Source of the DNA: Cyprinodon diabolis
Taxonomy: Eukaryota > Chordata > Actinopteri > Cyprinodontiformes > Cyprinodontidae
Length of the DNA stretch: 64,000 nt
Assembly (NCBI GenBank): GCA_030533445.1
Contig: CM060078.1
Location: 22,096,591 to 22,160,590 of the forward strand
Direction: 5' to 3'
The translations under genes were made by a program, and so were the position numbers. Shown here piece by piece: positions 49,801 to 60,700 of the stretch. How positions within the stretch are numbered: position 1 is the stretch's first letter; every line of letters begins with the position of its first letter. Under the pieces are notes generated by a model that ran no database searches, was not told the DNA's origin, and was given only the letters and a program-made list of their open reading frames with translations.

Positions 49801-51026
49801 AACCTCATAGAAAAACGAAGGAAAATGTTCCAACCCTAAGCTCATGTGAAGCAGGACAACAATCCAAAGACCCTAACAAGTACAACTCTGAGTGGATGAC
49901 ATATTTAAAGTGGCCTAGTCAAAGCCCAGTCTTAAATCTGCCTTTATAACATCAATATTAAACATCTGTTGGCAATTATTACTGCTAATTGTGGCACAGC
50001 TACCATAGTTACTACCTTTACAAAGCAATAATGTGTTCACATAGGGCCAGGTTGGTCTGGATAGCTTTTCTACCTTAAATGAATACTTGCAAAAATATGT
50101 TTTGTTTTCTTAAAAATTAGAGTTGTCTTTGTTTATGATGACATTTATTTGTAGAACTAAAATAAATCTGTAAGGTAGAAAAAGTTTGTTCTATAAGAAG
50201 TGCAGCTGATAGTTTTTCTCTTCCAGGTGTCGTCTCTGCACCTTTAAAACTGCACCGCTGCTCCATGTGTTCTTTTACTGACACCAACGTTTCTGCACTT
50301 CTCAGTCACATCAGACAGGAGCATCTGAGTCCGTTTGAAGATGCTTTTGAAGAGAACCTCTTTCAAAACACCAGCATGGGGCTCAATTGTGAGTTTTCCA
50401 GCGAGCTCCTATCAAATGTAGCAGCCTCAAAAAGCCAAGGTCCTCCTTATCAGTGTGACAAGTGTGATAAAAGGTACCTCTCCAAATCGTCCCTGATCGT
50501 TCACTATCGGATCCACACGGGCGAGACTCCGTACCTTTGCTCCCACTGTGGCCAGGGGTTCAGGTCCTTGGCCTACCTCGACTTGCACATGCGCGTCCAC
50601 ACTGGAGAGCGACGCTACAAGTGTCATATCTGCGGAAAGACGTCTAACCAGCACCTGACGAGGCACATGCGCATGCATAGAGGGGAGAAGAACTACCTGT
50701 GCACCGAGTGCGGAAAGGCGTTCCTGTCCAACGGAGAGCTGAAGCTTCACATGCGGTACCACACGGGGGAAAGGCCGTACATTTGCAAACACTGCGGGAA
50801 AGGCTTCATCGCCAAATGCCTGCTGACGGTGCACACTCGTCGACACACCGGAGAGAATCCCTACAGGTGTCCCATGTGTCCGAAATCCTTTCCCACACTG
50901 AGAGCGCAAAAAAAGCACCTGAAGATTCACTCCAACAAGAAGTCCTTACAGTGTTTGGAATGTGGTCGGATCTTCAGGCTGGAGGACACTTTTAAACTCC
51001 ACGTTAAAACACATGAACTGTTATAG
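39526..51026 (+). CDS. trihelix array, TIN2-like domain and 8 C2H2 fingers (predicted fusion gene)
   Basis: Predicted from 14 phase-compatible exons: 39526-39601, 42058-42258, 42393-42764, 42839-43027, 43115-43474, 43961-44299, 44370-44723, 46755-46957, 47053-47160, 47372-47464, 47563-47673, 47899-48022, 49006-49242 and 50227-51026. Total 3567 nt, 1188 residues. Exons 3, 5, 6 and 7 each hold one trihelix (Myb/SANT-like) domain, for instance CSWSKKEVLTLLTHWANPAV with KCKEKLKKLKQDYKRIK; exon 1 holds a broken one. Exons 8-12 (residues about 631-843) encode a TIN2-like TRFH domain (FAWKVIQSSNVAHYRKVEEL; FISRLDNLLPIPDIKQ). After an acidic DDDDEEE stretch, the last exon has 8 C2H2 fingers. AATAAA at 51275 may end the transcript. 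Probably a nuclear DNA-binding protein. Alternatively there are two genes, the trihelix one reading past 44723 to a stop at 44797. Single-gene structure is inferred from phase alone. Confidence 0.68.
39602..39700 (+). pseudogene. broken remainder of the first trihelix domain
   Basis: After IQRELATPISTEELFRECQK the frame of the start codon runs into TAA at 39685-39687, but another frame continues the domain with LASQSEQSALIKQWR up to a possible donor at 39701. One lost base near 39655 would explain the break. The GTGAGT donor at 39602, if used, would remove this piece from the mRNA and keep phase with exon 2. Confidence 0.5.
40052..40065. repeat. poly-G run
   Basis: An uninterrupted run of about 14 G after a run of A in the first intron of the fusion gene; a possible quadruplex former. 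Confidence 0.85.
40105..40385 (-). mobile_element. dead Tc1/mariner transposase fragment
   Basis: The minus strand reads FKQDCAPSYIAEGTNSWFND, then SSPDLNPVENVWAVVERMRN, matching the QDNAP...SPDLNPIEN...W signature around the last catalytic Asp of Tc1/mariner transposases. Several in-frame stops show it is inactive. It lies in intron 1 of the fusion gene. Confidence 0.8.
40558..40962. mobile_element. hAT-type MITE, copy B
   Basis: TAGGGCTGCAACTAATGATT at the left, CCGCCCTA at the right. Flanks CTTATAAC and CTCATAAC agree at 7 of 8 positions, an 8-bp hAT target duplication. Interior words match copies at 22000 and 62776. A TA microsatellite has expanded inside it (40749-40802). Confidence 0.82.
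40749..40802. repeat. TA dinucleotide microsatellite
   Basis: About 27 TA units inside the hAT-type element; probably unstable and hard to assemble. Confidence 0.95.
42393..44723 (+). other. four-module trihelix domain array
   Basis: Exons 42393-42764, 43115-43474, 43961-44299 and 44370-44723 each encode one complete domain of about 85 residues with Trp landmarks (SWSKKEV, KWSPDEV, VWATEEV) and a closing W-F segment (NIWFDIIDQVLG, TAWFGILDEVLG, SDWFAIMDSVLF, SKWFSIMEKIFG). Modules 1 and 2 share NVRNNAVY and KCKEK.KKLKQDY, so they are the most recent duplicates. Every module is bounded by phase-1 introns, so modules can be added without shifting the frame. A linker exon at 42839-43027, rich in Ser/Thr/Asp, lies between modules 1 and 2. 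Confidence 0.85.
43563..43839. mobile_element. short MITE with CACTGGAAAAA ends
   Basis: TACACTGGAAAAA at the left and TTTTTCCAGTGTA at the right are inverted copies, and TA sits at both outer ends as the target site. The interior has mirrored TCTTAAAATAAG and TTAAGAGTAAA words. About 275 bp, non-coding, in the intron between the second and third trihelix exons. Confidence 0.8.
44798..46754. other. long intron (or intergenic gap) between trihelix and TIN2-like exons
   Basis: Contains one palindromic repeat (45480-45690) and otherwise AT-rich DNA. I found no obvious short start exon like that of the upstream paralogue, which favours a single gene, but an exon of only 25 nt would be easy to miss. 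Confidence 0.4.
45480..45690. mobile_element. palindromic repeat (GAAACGTCTTC family), copy 3
   Basis: AATCCACTGGACGTTTTGCT and TTCCCATCCAGGAAGC on the left pair with GCTTCCTGGATGGGAAGC and AAAACGTCTTCAAACTTTGA plus CCAAATCCAGTGGATT on the right. Then follow GACTATGACCTGGATGACTG and GAACCTTCATCAGCA. It lies in the long intron between the trihelix array and the TIN2-like exons. Confidence 0.75.
48059..48942. mobile_element. 884-bp TA-flanked DNA element filled with GATATC repeats
   Basis: TGGCAAGCCTTTTTAACATA at the left and its near complement at the right (TATGTTAAAACGACTTGCCA) form inverted ends of about 30 nt, continuing into AAATTCGGTT. TA flanks both sides (48057-48058 and 48943-48944). 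Inside, a unit of the type AAGATATCTTAAATTAC alternating with TTTGACTAGTCAAAA recurs many times in both orientations. No reading frame. It lies in the intron before the acidic linker exon of the fusion gene. Confidence 0.82.
49400..50000 (+). mobile_element. worn Tc1-like transposon fragment
   Basis: Near 49854-49880 the sequence reads KQDNNPKTL and near 49908-49935 KWPSQSPVLNL, the Tc1 transposase signature (QDNDPKH, WPSQSPDLNPIE) with stops and frameshifts between. Limits are approximate. It lies in the last intron of the fusion gene. Confidence 0.6.
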
Positions 51027-53480
51027 ACTCATTTTAGTAGGATTCTGGAATTTTAACATTCAGATTAGATGTTTGCCAAATATTTAAGGTTTTAAAACTT
51101 CACAGCCTCGGGTGTCTCTTGAAATATTATGTCTTTAAAGAAAGCAAGAAAAAAAAACAGTTCAAGTTTGCAGTGCAATTATTTCATTATACTGTAAAGC
51201 TAGCATTCCAAAAAAAAGAACTGAAATGACTGAAAATTTTTATTTTGTGCTGATGGTTTTATGATTACTCTGAAAATAAAAATAATCACGATTTATCCTT
51301 TTCTTTTATCTATATTTTAAGTTGTACATAATTTACCCAAAAGAAAGAACTTAAAGTGAATATAAACTAACATAAAATGGTTATAGCTTATAGGAGCCAT
51401 TGAATATCCAAATGTTGGAGTCTAAACTTTGTCATAAGGCCCAAAAAATATATATTATTAAAAATAAACAAAGCTTTTTATATTTTAATTAGACAAACAG
51501 TGGGCCAATGTTTGTTTAGGAAAGCAATGTGCAAATCATCGGCATAATCAATGAAGGTTAAATTTATATATTTTGCAAACATTAAGCTGATTTTATTTTC
51601 CAATGTTCAATTGAATGTTTGCTAAATGTCCTCTTTAGCTCAACATTTAGCGGAAGATGAAGTGAGATGTTTAGTACAAATGTATGTCGCAAATTATTTG
51701 AAGATAGCTTATTTGTTAAACTTTTTAATAAAAACATTTGCATAATTTAGCTAAATGCAGCAAAGCATTTTCTACACATTAAGAAAATCTAATTCATGAA
51801 ATATTTAGCTAAATACTCTAAGAAGTATAGAACACCAAAATCGGCCCTCGAGGACCGATTTTGGTGTTAATAAATGTTTCATGTGCTAATATGAGGAGTT
51901 TATCAAATTAAGCGTAATATTTTCACATTGTGTTTTTAGTTAAATACATGTGTGAAATTAGAAGATGTAAGGATTTAGGTTTTAATCCTCTTTTTGCCTC
52001 TACAGTCAGATTTTGTTGTGACATCTCATCAGTGATCCCACTGACCTTTCCCCCTCACCGTGCGACTTCCATGAAGCCCTCAGCAGAGTTGCTCACCAGT
52101 CGTCTGACCCTTTGACCTCACCGGGAAATCCCCGATCTGAACTGGGTCCAACAGAGCACACCACAGTTAATCACACAGTCGGTCCACAGTGAGTACATGG
52201 GATGTGTCTGCTGCTGTTCCCTCCTATATGAATGTATGGGCTTGTTCTGGGCGTTAGTCACGTAGATCATATGCTGGGATGACTTATAATGAGAACTGTT
52301 GGCATGAATAACAGAGAATATATAAGTTAATATAGTGAAAGAAAGCTATACAGAGGACACTGAGTGACAGCTGTGAGATAAGCAGCAAGTATTTTATACC
52401 TAAAGATGTCACGTTTCATTAAAGTTAGAGCATATACATCATTAAAAAAATAAAACTACAGCAGTGTGGGTATAATTATGAAATAAAAAACAAAATAAAA
52501 TAAGCTCAAGTCTTTAGGGTATGTCTCCACTTGCTTTGCAAAGCTATAAACCAATAGATTCTGTTCTCCTTACCAAGTAGCTCAACCTGGAGAGAAAAAC
52601 AGGAACTTTCAATTCTTGCCACAGATTTTCAGTTAGATAATTTAACTGCGACATTTGCATGAATATTATCGGATTTCAAACCTTATACTGCAGGTGCCAG
52701 TGTTTAACTGTATCTCATTGTAAGGTTAACATCCACCACAGTCTGCAGTCATTTAATTTAACTCCATCAATTCCAATCAAATTACCAGTTCTTCTCACCC
52801 TACTTAGTTATCCCCAAAGCTTGCTTGGTGATGCTTCATTATAGGAATGTTGACTTCAGTTTGTCTGTCATTTTTGGGATCTCAAAAAATACAGATTTTT
52901 CTTAGATTTGCCATATCTTGGTATAAGCTCTTTGTTAAACACACATTTTAGAAAATGTTGCATTAATGCTCCGTTTATTGTAAGATTACAATAAACAACC
53001 TGAAGTGCAATCTAAGCTGAGAAAATTTCCATGCAGCTTTCTTAAATAACATTGAATTCAACCAAAATATCTCTAATAAATAGCCTTTAAATTCTTCACT
53101 AATAACACCTCTAAGAGAGGCACTGCTCTACCTGCTGCTCAAAAAGGTTCACTGCATTCCAGAAAGTTCATTTTAGGGAATGAGTATTTTATCATTTAAA
53201 AACTTTTATAAACAAGCAAAATAGCAATTATTTGTATGTTTATAAATATTTCAATTAAGTAAAATACTAAAGTAACCCTGATGGGTTTTTCAAACAGTAA
53301 AAAGCAGAAAGTTTTATTTTCTGGACAGTTTTTATTGAATAATACAATATGTAAAGATGATATCTACAAAATGATGGGTAAAAAAATTAGAAATTTTGCT
53401 GTTACAATTCACTGATCAATTCTGTCTACTTTGGAGAATGTTCATGTCTTCGCCAGAGAAGCTGATGAGCAGTTGGGAGA
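51027..53480. other. convergent 3' region between the fusion gene and ints13
   Basis: Both flanking genes end towards this stretch. AATAAA at 51275-51280 serves the plus-strand gene; TTTATT at 53331-53336 and 53313-53318 are AATAAA on the minus strand for ints13. A 38-bp palindrome lies at 51831-51868. No coding exon was recognised. Confidence 0.6.
51831..51868. repeat. 38-bp palindrome
   Basis: AACACCAAAATCGG and CCGATTTTGGTGTT are exact inverted copies around a CCCTCGAGGA core, with a single mismatched pair overall. Probably the remnant of a foldback-type repeat. Confidence 0.85.
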
Positions 53481-56400
53481 TCATCTAGAAGCTTTTCCAT
53501 TCTCGTGGGCATCCATCCTGTGAAACGTACAATAAAAATGACGTTTAATCCCCTAGAACAGGACAAGGGAAGAGGTGAGATGAGGAAGGATTTGTTTTTA
53601 CCCGTTCTCCTCTTTGAGGTGCTGGTAGAGCTCGAATTTGCTGTTCACTGAACTTGCTCTTCCAAAAAACTCCTGGTGCTTCCTAGAGTTGGCCACAGTG
53701 ATCCGATTGGTCCACATGCTGAGGAGTGTGGCAGGCCCTGCAGAGAGAGAAAAAACGTTCTAGTTTTAGTGTTTGTAAGACGGGCTTCTGTGGTTTTTCC
53801 TCAGTTCTTAGATTAAAACATTTTAAACCACATGAAAGAGCTATTTTAGATTTTATTGAGAGAAAAGATCCCATAGTTGGGCTGGAACCTTTTGCTCTCT
53901 CTGGAGGATGAATGTCCTCCGGGATCAGGCGAGGCTTCTTGTTGAGCGGCTCTGGAGAGTCCGGGGAATCTTTGATCACTTCCGATTCTTGTTCGTCCTT
54001 CTCCAGCAAACCCTTTAGTCTGCAGAGGAGTGGGAAACAACCAGATATCAGTTGAGGTTTTGATAAAAAAAGAGCTGCACATGCTGACCGGAAAACATAA
54101 GCCTGACCTCTCAGATTCCTGCCAGCTTTTATCTTCTGTCTCTTTGCTGCCGTTTTTCTCCGTCCGGTCCTCCCTCTCTTCCCTCTTCCTCCCCCTCTTC
54201 TTCCTCTCCTCCTCCTCGGGAGGTTTGCTCCGGCAGGCGACGATGCAGTCCAGAACCCGTTGGTGTCTGTCGGTTGCGCCGGCGTGAGTCTTCACCAGAG
54301 TTTCCAGCTCGTTCCACATAATGCGGTACTGCTCGTCCCTGGTGATCACAGCAGTTCACATCTGTCACTAACCCCACTTACCTCCGGTATCTCCAACCTT
54401 TCAACAACTTCTGTTTCTTTGAAGTTTTATTTGGTAGATAAACACCAAGCAGAATGTAATCATATTTTTCTTAATCTTTTAATCAAAGACAAAATCTAAA
54501 AGGTCTGATATATACTGTATTCACTGCTCTGCATCCTGCACTAAATAAATAAAAACAAGCATTAATGAGCCAAAATTGTAATAAACTATTAGCAAAAGAT
54601 GGAAAACACTAAAGGGCTTTAAATAAGTTGACTTAATATTTGCATTTAGATAGATTAGGTGATAGATTAGAGATCAAGGACCACTGGTTAAAAGATGTTT
54701 ATTATTATTTAGAAATCATTGCTCAATTCCAACACACGTTAAAAAGCCTGTCATTTTAAATGTGGTGCTAATTTTAAAGGTAAACCAAAGCTCTTCTAAA
54801 TCAATGTGGGAACTGATGATCACGTCTGCAGGGAAACATTCAAATTCCACTAAATCTTATTGATTTCTGCTGTTAAAAACTGACAAAATGTGTGAAAAGC
54901 AGACACTTCAGATGAATAGTACCATTTATTTAACTGGTTTGTAAGCAGATACCTTTTGGGGCCTTTGCCTCTGGATCCAACTGTAGAAATGGGGAGGGGG
55001 TCGTTTTTCCTCTCCATGTCGACCAGGTTATAGATGGTTTTCTGGCAGGTGAGAACATCCTCCTCAGTAAGAACCTCTTTCACTATTAGATTAGCCAGAG
55101 GCACCACCTGGTGGTGGGATAGGGAAAACCACACAAAACACATACAGAAGTGCCCAATGATTACTGAGATCATCTCTGATTACAGTAGATTTAATAAACC
55201 CTCAGAGATCTCTTAGTGATGCTCACTGCCTGCATGTTAAAGATGGTGGTCTGGGAGATGATCATTGGCCAGTATCTGGTGTAGCGTTCCAGCTGAGCTT
55301 TGGCCCTTTCTACAGGCAGCTTCCCTGAAGGATCATGAGAAGATTCTGCAACAGGAGTGAGGCGGTTGTCCCTCATAAATTCACCAAAATCCTGAAACGA
55401 AAGAGGAAAAAAAAAAAAAAAACAGTAATCAAGCCTCCTAAATCTCCCATATCAGCTGTGGTGCAGTGAGCTGAGCGCACAGTGATTCTGTAGTCCGTCA
55501 CTCGTCCTCCGCAGCCCTCGCTGATGGAGGGCGGGTCCTCCAAAGTGGAGCGGTTGCTGTTGAGAACATGCAGGAAGATTTCCCCTCCATGGCTGCTGAG
55601 CATGTGGCTGATGACCTTGGACCCAGACTTTCTTGGCTGCTCCAGTAACACTGATCTCCCTGTTTCCCAAAAAAAAAAAAACAGAATACAATGTTAATTA
55701 TGAATTATTATGTCATCAAAAGAGATAGAGCTGTTTCTTGCTGTTCACCGTTGAGGAGAAAATTTGTCAGACATGACGACGGACGACTGTTAACGTCAGT
55801 AGGGGAGATCCGGTAGGCTCCTGTGCAGTAGTGCAGTTCTGAAAAAGTGAGGAAACAGCATATTGTTAGTCTCATTAAGGCACTGGGGAAGGGCAGCAGA
55901 TTCTCAACAAACTGAGATTTCAACTTAAAAAGAGACGTGCATTCTCTCAAGGCAGATAATATAAATAATGTAACTTAAGCAACAAGCGTAAACCCTTCAA
56001 ATTCTTTCAGAAGTGGAGCTGATTCTGCTCACCAATGCTGTTTGTCCGTGGGGTGCACCATTTCAGCGTCATTGTCTCTTTAACGCCATTTTCACGAGTA
56101 CTCGTACCTGCCATATGCAAGTCACCTGCACATACAGACACCATTGACTAGTGGTTTAAACTTGAACCCAACAGAGTAAAGAGACACAATATTTAGGAAA
56201 AAAATAGGGCAGGAAAGAGAAATATGTGGAAAGAAATGTGGATTAAAAAAAAATTGGCACAACGAAAGCTATAATTAATTATGTCACAATAACCTTAAAG
56301 AGCAACAATTTGAGTGAAAATCAGAATCTTAAATTGGGGGGGGAAATCAATTCATTTCATGCAGCTCAAAATCTAGCTAATCTGATGGTAATTTAAAAAA

Positions 56401-59400
56401 AAGCGATGTGGCATCCAGATTAAATGCTTTTGGGAAAATCTGGAAAAATCTTTGCTTTAAGTGTAAAACAAACCCTGTTTTATCTGTAAAGGCTAAAGTA
56501 TGTATGTGAACCAACCTGCTACTAAGTACCCGTTCTGTAAATGTGTATATAAACGAAGACCTACCGCTTTTAAAGAACTCCATGTGAGCGTCTCTGTGAT
56601 GCAGGAGCTCCACGTCATAATTAGCAGATGTGTTGGCGTGCTGCTCTTCCTGCCCATCATGGTAGAAAGTGACAGGTCAGTACGGAAAACTAGAGCTTAA
56701 ACAGCTTAAACAACGTTAACTCTGCTTGCTGATTTCATGTTCAGAGAGGAGAACAAAGGATGGACGGATGGATCTGAAGATTGGCTGATGTTTGGGATCA
56801 ACTGATTCTAAGGCTTTACAAACCCAAACGGGAAAAAACTCTTTTAAACTTGTCAACAATGTACAGAGCTTTGCAAAATTATTCAAACATCCAATTAATT
56901 TTTCTTATGTTAAAAACTGTCTTTAATAAATCATTGGGGGATTTTTATGTAATAGTCAAACAGAAATTAAATAGAAAAGGATGGTTTTATAAAAAGGATA
57001 ACGTTTCTCTACTGGATTTGCACATTTACTGACTAGAATTTGTCCCATTCAACTGAAATTAGGGTGTAGGCTTTGAGTAGGCCATTTTAGCAAACCAATC
57101 TGCTTTGATCTCAGCCTTTACTGTGGTTTATAACAGGTTTTCTCTCCAGACTACAAATCACAGTCTGCTGCTGCTATAGAGAGTGTTTAAGGCCGTCTAA
57201 ATACCAATGTATGTCACACTTTTCAAGAAGTTGAATATTTTTGCAATGAACCATACATCTGGATAGTAATCATTGAGATTTAACAGCTAGAGGCTAAATA
57301 AAGTTTAGATTTAAATCGGACGGCACAAGGGAGAACATGAACACTCTAAATGGAAAATAGTTTTCCATTGGAGAATAACCCAAAGGAAGGGATTTAACAA
57401 CAAAGTTGGATTGGAAAACTTTTAAGGAATACACAGTAGTAACTCAGAGGAGGCAACGCTGGTCACATTCAGACACAACAGTAACATTATCAAGGATTTA
57501 TAGACGCTTATCCTTTAGAAATTTGAATACATGTCAATTTAGGCTCTTTAACAGCAAACATTTCCAGACCAACGTTGCCTTTTCTCTACTTGAGCCTCAG
57601 CACCAAAATGACAGCTTTCAACAGCCGAGCTACATGCTGAGAACTCTTCCCTACGCCTTACGTTGATGTGTGTGTGAGAGTACTAACCTGTTCGCAAACA
57701 TTTAATGTGGGCTAGCAAAACAGAAAATACAGCATGAAACCAGCAGCACGGTCACAGTCATATCGACATGCAGATGGGATGAACAAAAAGATAGGAGCAG
57801 AGAGGATTTATTGGATGATTCGGCCAGCGAGAGAAAAAGAAGCAGCAGAAATGTGAGCAGTTTAATTAGGAAAATAAAACAAGCAGGGTGATGTGAGAAG
57901 ATAAGTGTCAGCATTTATGCTGGTGGACAAAAAGTGCACGCTAAAGGAAGGAGAGGAAGGCTTTACCTTCATGGGGATATTTGTTATAGTGGTGGAGGCC
58001 AAGTCAAAGTGCTGCTGGACCAAAATGTTGAGTTTAGAAGCCAGGTGTCTCCCAGCGCGCACGCTGTGAACCTCACTAGTGAGCAGTGGGGAGATCTGAA
58101 GGAGACAGAGGTAGAGGGTGGCGTTATAATAAGAGCTGATGGGTGAAGATATAGGTATACATGCCCCCCACCCCGGGGTTTCATCCACCTCTTTCTTGGG
58201 CCGGTCTGACACCAGAGTGTCTTCCCCCTGAGGGTAGATGTGAACTAGAACCAGCTCACACTGCTGGATGGCCATCAACCTGAAATTAACACAGGTAAAA
58301 CCAATTAGGGTCACATTTGGCGAAAAGGCTGACTTATCCAGGAGTATGAACTAATTTAAAAAAGTGGAGCCACCTTAGCATGCTGGCTACTGACCTGTCA
58401 GAACCCGCTGCCAGTTTGTTTTGCTCTGAAATGGTCTCCTGGATGCAGTCCTCCAACATCCGCACATTGGTATTACTGACAGAACAGACAGATGTTAGGG
58501 ATCTCATCTTTTTTTTTTTACTTCTTATCACCTTCTTTTAAAATTTCATATTTAGTAGTCATCAAATAGATAGGATTTTCATAAATTTGGCTCTTCAGTA
58601 ATCTTGTTTTGCATCTCTCACATTTTTAGTCACATCAAGATCATATATTGGAGTTATTATTTTAAAACATTACACAGGGTAAGGTCCCCTTCATCACATA
58701 GCAAGGTAACCGACCCACTCGGCAGACATATTAGGACTGGGTCACCCTTTGATCCCCTGTTAAAATCCTGTTGTTTCACCAGGGAATAAAAGAGGATGCC
58801 TACTCTCACCATGTGACTGAAATAAACATGCTACTATTAATGATTACTTTTTCTTTAACGCTAAGCTGTTGTCTGATTTTTCCATTTCATTCATCTGAAC
58901 AATTATTTTAATTTTTTTGCCTAAAAGGAGATAAAATATTTAAAGTTTCAGCATGCATTATCAATCAGGTCCTTATAATCTATGCATTTACAACAACCCC
59001 CCTCCTCCATGAATTATGAAAATATAAAATATGATCAGACTGAACTGCAAATTAACAACATAAATGAATGCAATTTTATTTAAAATCTAATCCTTTAATC
59101 CAAATGTTAAAACCCCAATAGCTACTTTAATATAATTTATATTTAATTACTTGATGTTTTCTTTGGGTGTATATTTGATTTAAACCTGATTTATCTGGAT
59201 ATTAAATGTGATTAATACAGATGAAATGTATATATTCTTTGTTTGGCTTTATCCAGAGGGTAAGCCTCGTTAACAAAAATTCAAATGTACCATTGCATAA
59301 GGAAGTAGGTTGTATAGAACCGAGGAATTCACCATTTTTTTTATCTTTTACCTTTTAGCATTGGTTAAGCAGATAATCCGACCTCTGTTGGCCACTCTCT

Positions 59401-60099
59401 CGGCTGTGTCCATTAAAGCAGTGCGCTTCTCGTGTTGCAACTCTGTGATCTTGCACAAAGCCTCCACGGCGGCGACCAGGCCGTGCAAGATGCTGCAACA
59501 TTCTGGGTCCTCGTGTGGATTTGGTGGCCCAACAGCTGCCAGAGCTGACATCAGCTGTTTTTAGAGGGGGGGAAAGCTTTATGTAAGAAGGAAACTTTAT
59601 GGAAGCGAAACTGTTTTTTTTTTTTTTTTTCAAACAGCTAAATTAATTGAGTGACAGGCAGCTGGTTACTTCATGAGTGCTCTGATCTTCTCGCCTCCAG
59701 GTGTTTAAAATGTGGAACTCTGAATCGCTCACGATATAATTCACCTGTGAATGACAGCAAGACACAAACAAGTTCAATAACTTTTGTTTACTATATTTTA
59801 AATATAAGGTTTATCATAATTAGTGTGCATTGTCAGTGCAGAAAACAGACAAATGAGCAAATCAGAATAGATCGAACCAGCTTGTCCTTTGGGTAAACAT
59901 CAAACAGAATCCTGCAGTACTCCATGGAGCACTCCACAGCACAGGTCCACAGGGACTTGGACACAGGGGCCAGAGGAATAACTTGAGCTCGGCTCTTGGT
60001 CAGCACGTCACACTCAACCTGCTGCCGGCTGGACTCTGCCATGTAAGGACAGTGATCCACCACGAAGACGGTCTTATGTGCCACTGAAAACATCTTCAT
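53481..60099 (-). CDS. ints13: Integrator complex subunit 13 (asunder)
   Basis: Subunit of the Integrator complex, which cleaves nascent snRNA and other RNA polymerase II transcripts; INTS13 (ASUN) also affects dynein recruitment to the nuclear envelope. Sixteen coding exons: 59878-60099, 59670-59744, 59352-59554, 58395-58475, 58189-58279, 57967-58095, 56565-56649, 56033-56107, 55749-55838, 55481-55659, 55227-55391, 54953-55107, 54108-54338, 53889-54019, 53602-53737 and 53481-53517. They keep phase and give 694 residues (human 706). Near-identity to human runs throughout: [76 protein letters not shown] and [18 protein letters not shown] (basic nuclear signal region). The first donor (CTG then GTTCGA) is weak but matches the protein. 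The cttcag acceptor at 60110 implies an upstream untranslated exon. Confidence 0.96.
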
Positions 60100-60333
60100 T
60101 TTTGCAGATCTGAAGTGAAAAACAACCCAGTGAGATACATTTCTAAAAGGCCATTTTACTTTAGTTTACAGTCACAATAATGGGGATCATTTCAGACTCA
60201 AAGCTGTGTCGTTCTGTCCACCGGCTTTACATAAAAGACAGAGGTTAGTTATCGCATTCAAATAACACCGGATAATCTAGACTATGGAGCTGGTATGCTT
60301 CATGGTGACTGATAGGCTAAATAATTATCTCAC

Positions 60334-60700
60334 CTGATCAAAAAGGTGTCTGGTCTTGAAACGGACGCGTCTATAGATGGTAATAACTTTTGCCCTGAGT
60401 GCAACTCGGTCTCAGGACATGTTTATAACTGCTAACAGCAAGCTAATGTCAGCCGATCTGCTAAGCCAACCGCTGCGTTAGCTTGTAAGCTAACATCAGG
60501 CGTTTTGATTAATAACGTTCAGTGCAACAGGCTGTTAGTTGCCCATTGTGTCAGCTGTAAAGTGCTTAAGTGTGGGTCTTCTGATTAATCCACGGTCTCA
60601 CAATCCGGTGAGATCTTGCTAAAGCTATAAAAAAAAAAAACAAAACACTTCAAATTAATTCGGTGTGGCTGCTTTGTTGTTAGCGGAAATGGCTTCGGCT
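60334..60700 (-). promoter_or_regulatory. probable ints13 5' untranslated exon and promoter side
   Basis: On the minus strand GATCAG followed by GTGAGA at 60334-60333 is a strong donor that fits the acceptor before the ints13 start codon. Sequence up to about 60700 is less AT-rich and includes an ETS-like GCGGAAATGG on the plus strand near 60682. The exact transcription start is unknown. Confidence 0.4.

Noticed and set aside
50427..50930. A 167-codon minus-strand open frame in the last exon of the fusion gene
   Set aside because: It is the antisense of the zinc-finger array; the periodic composition explains it.
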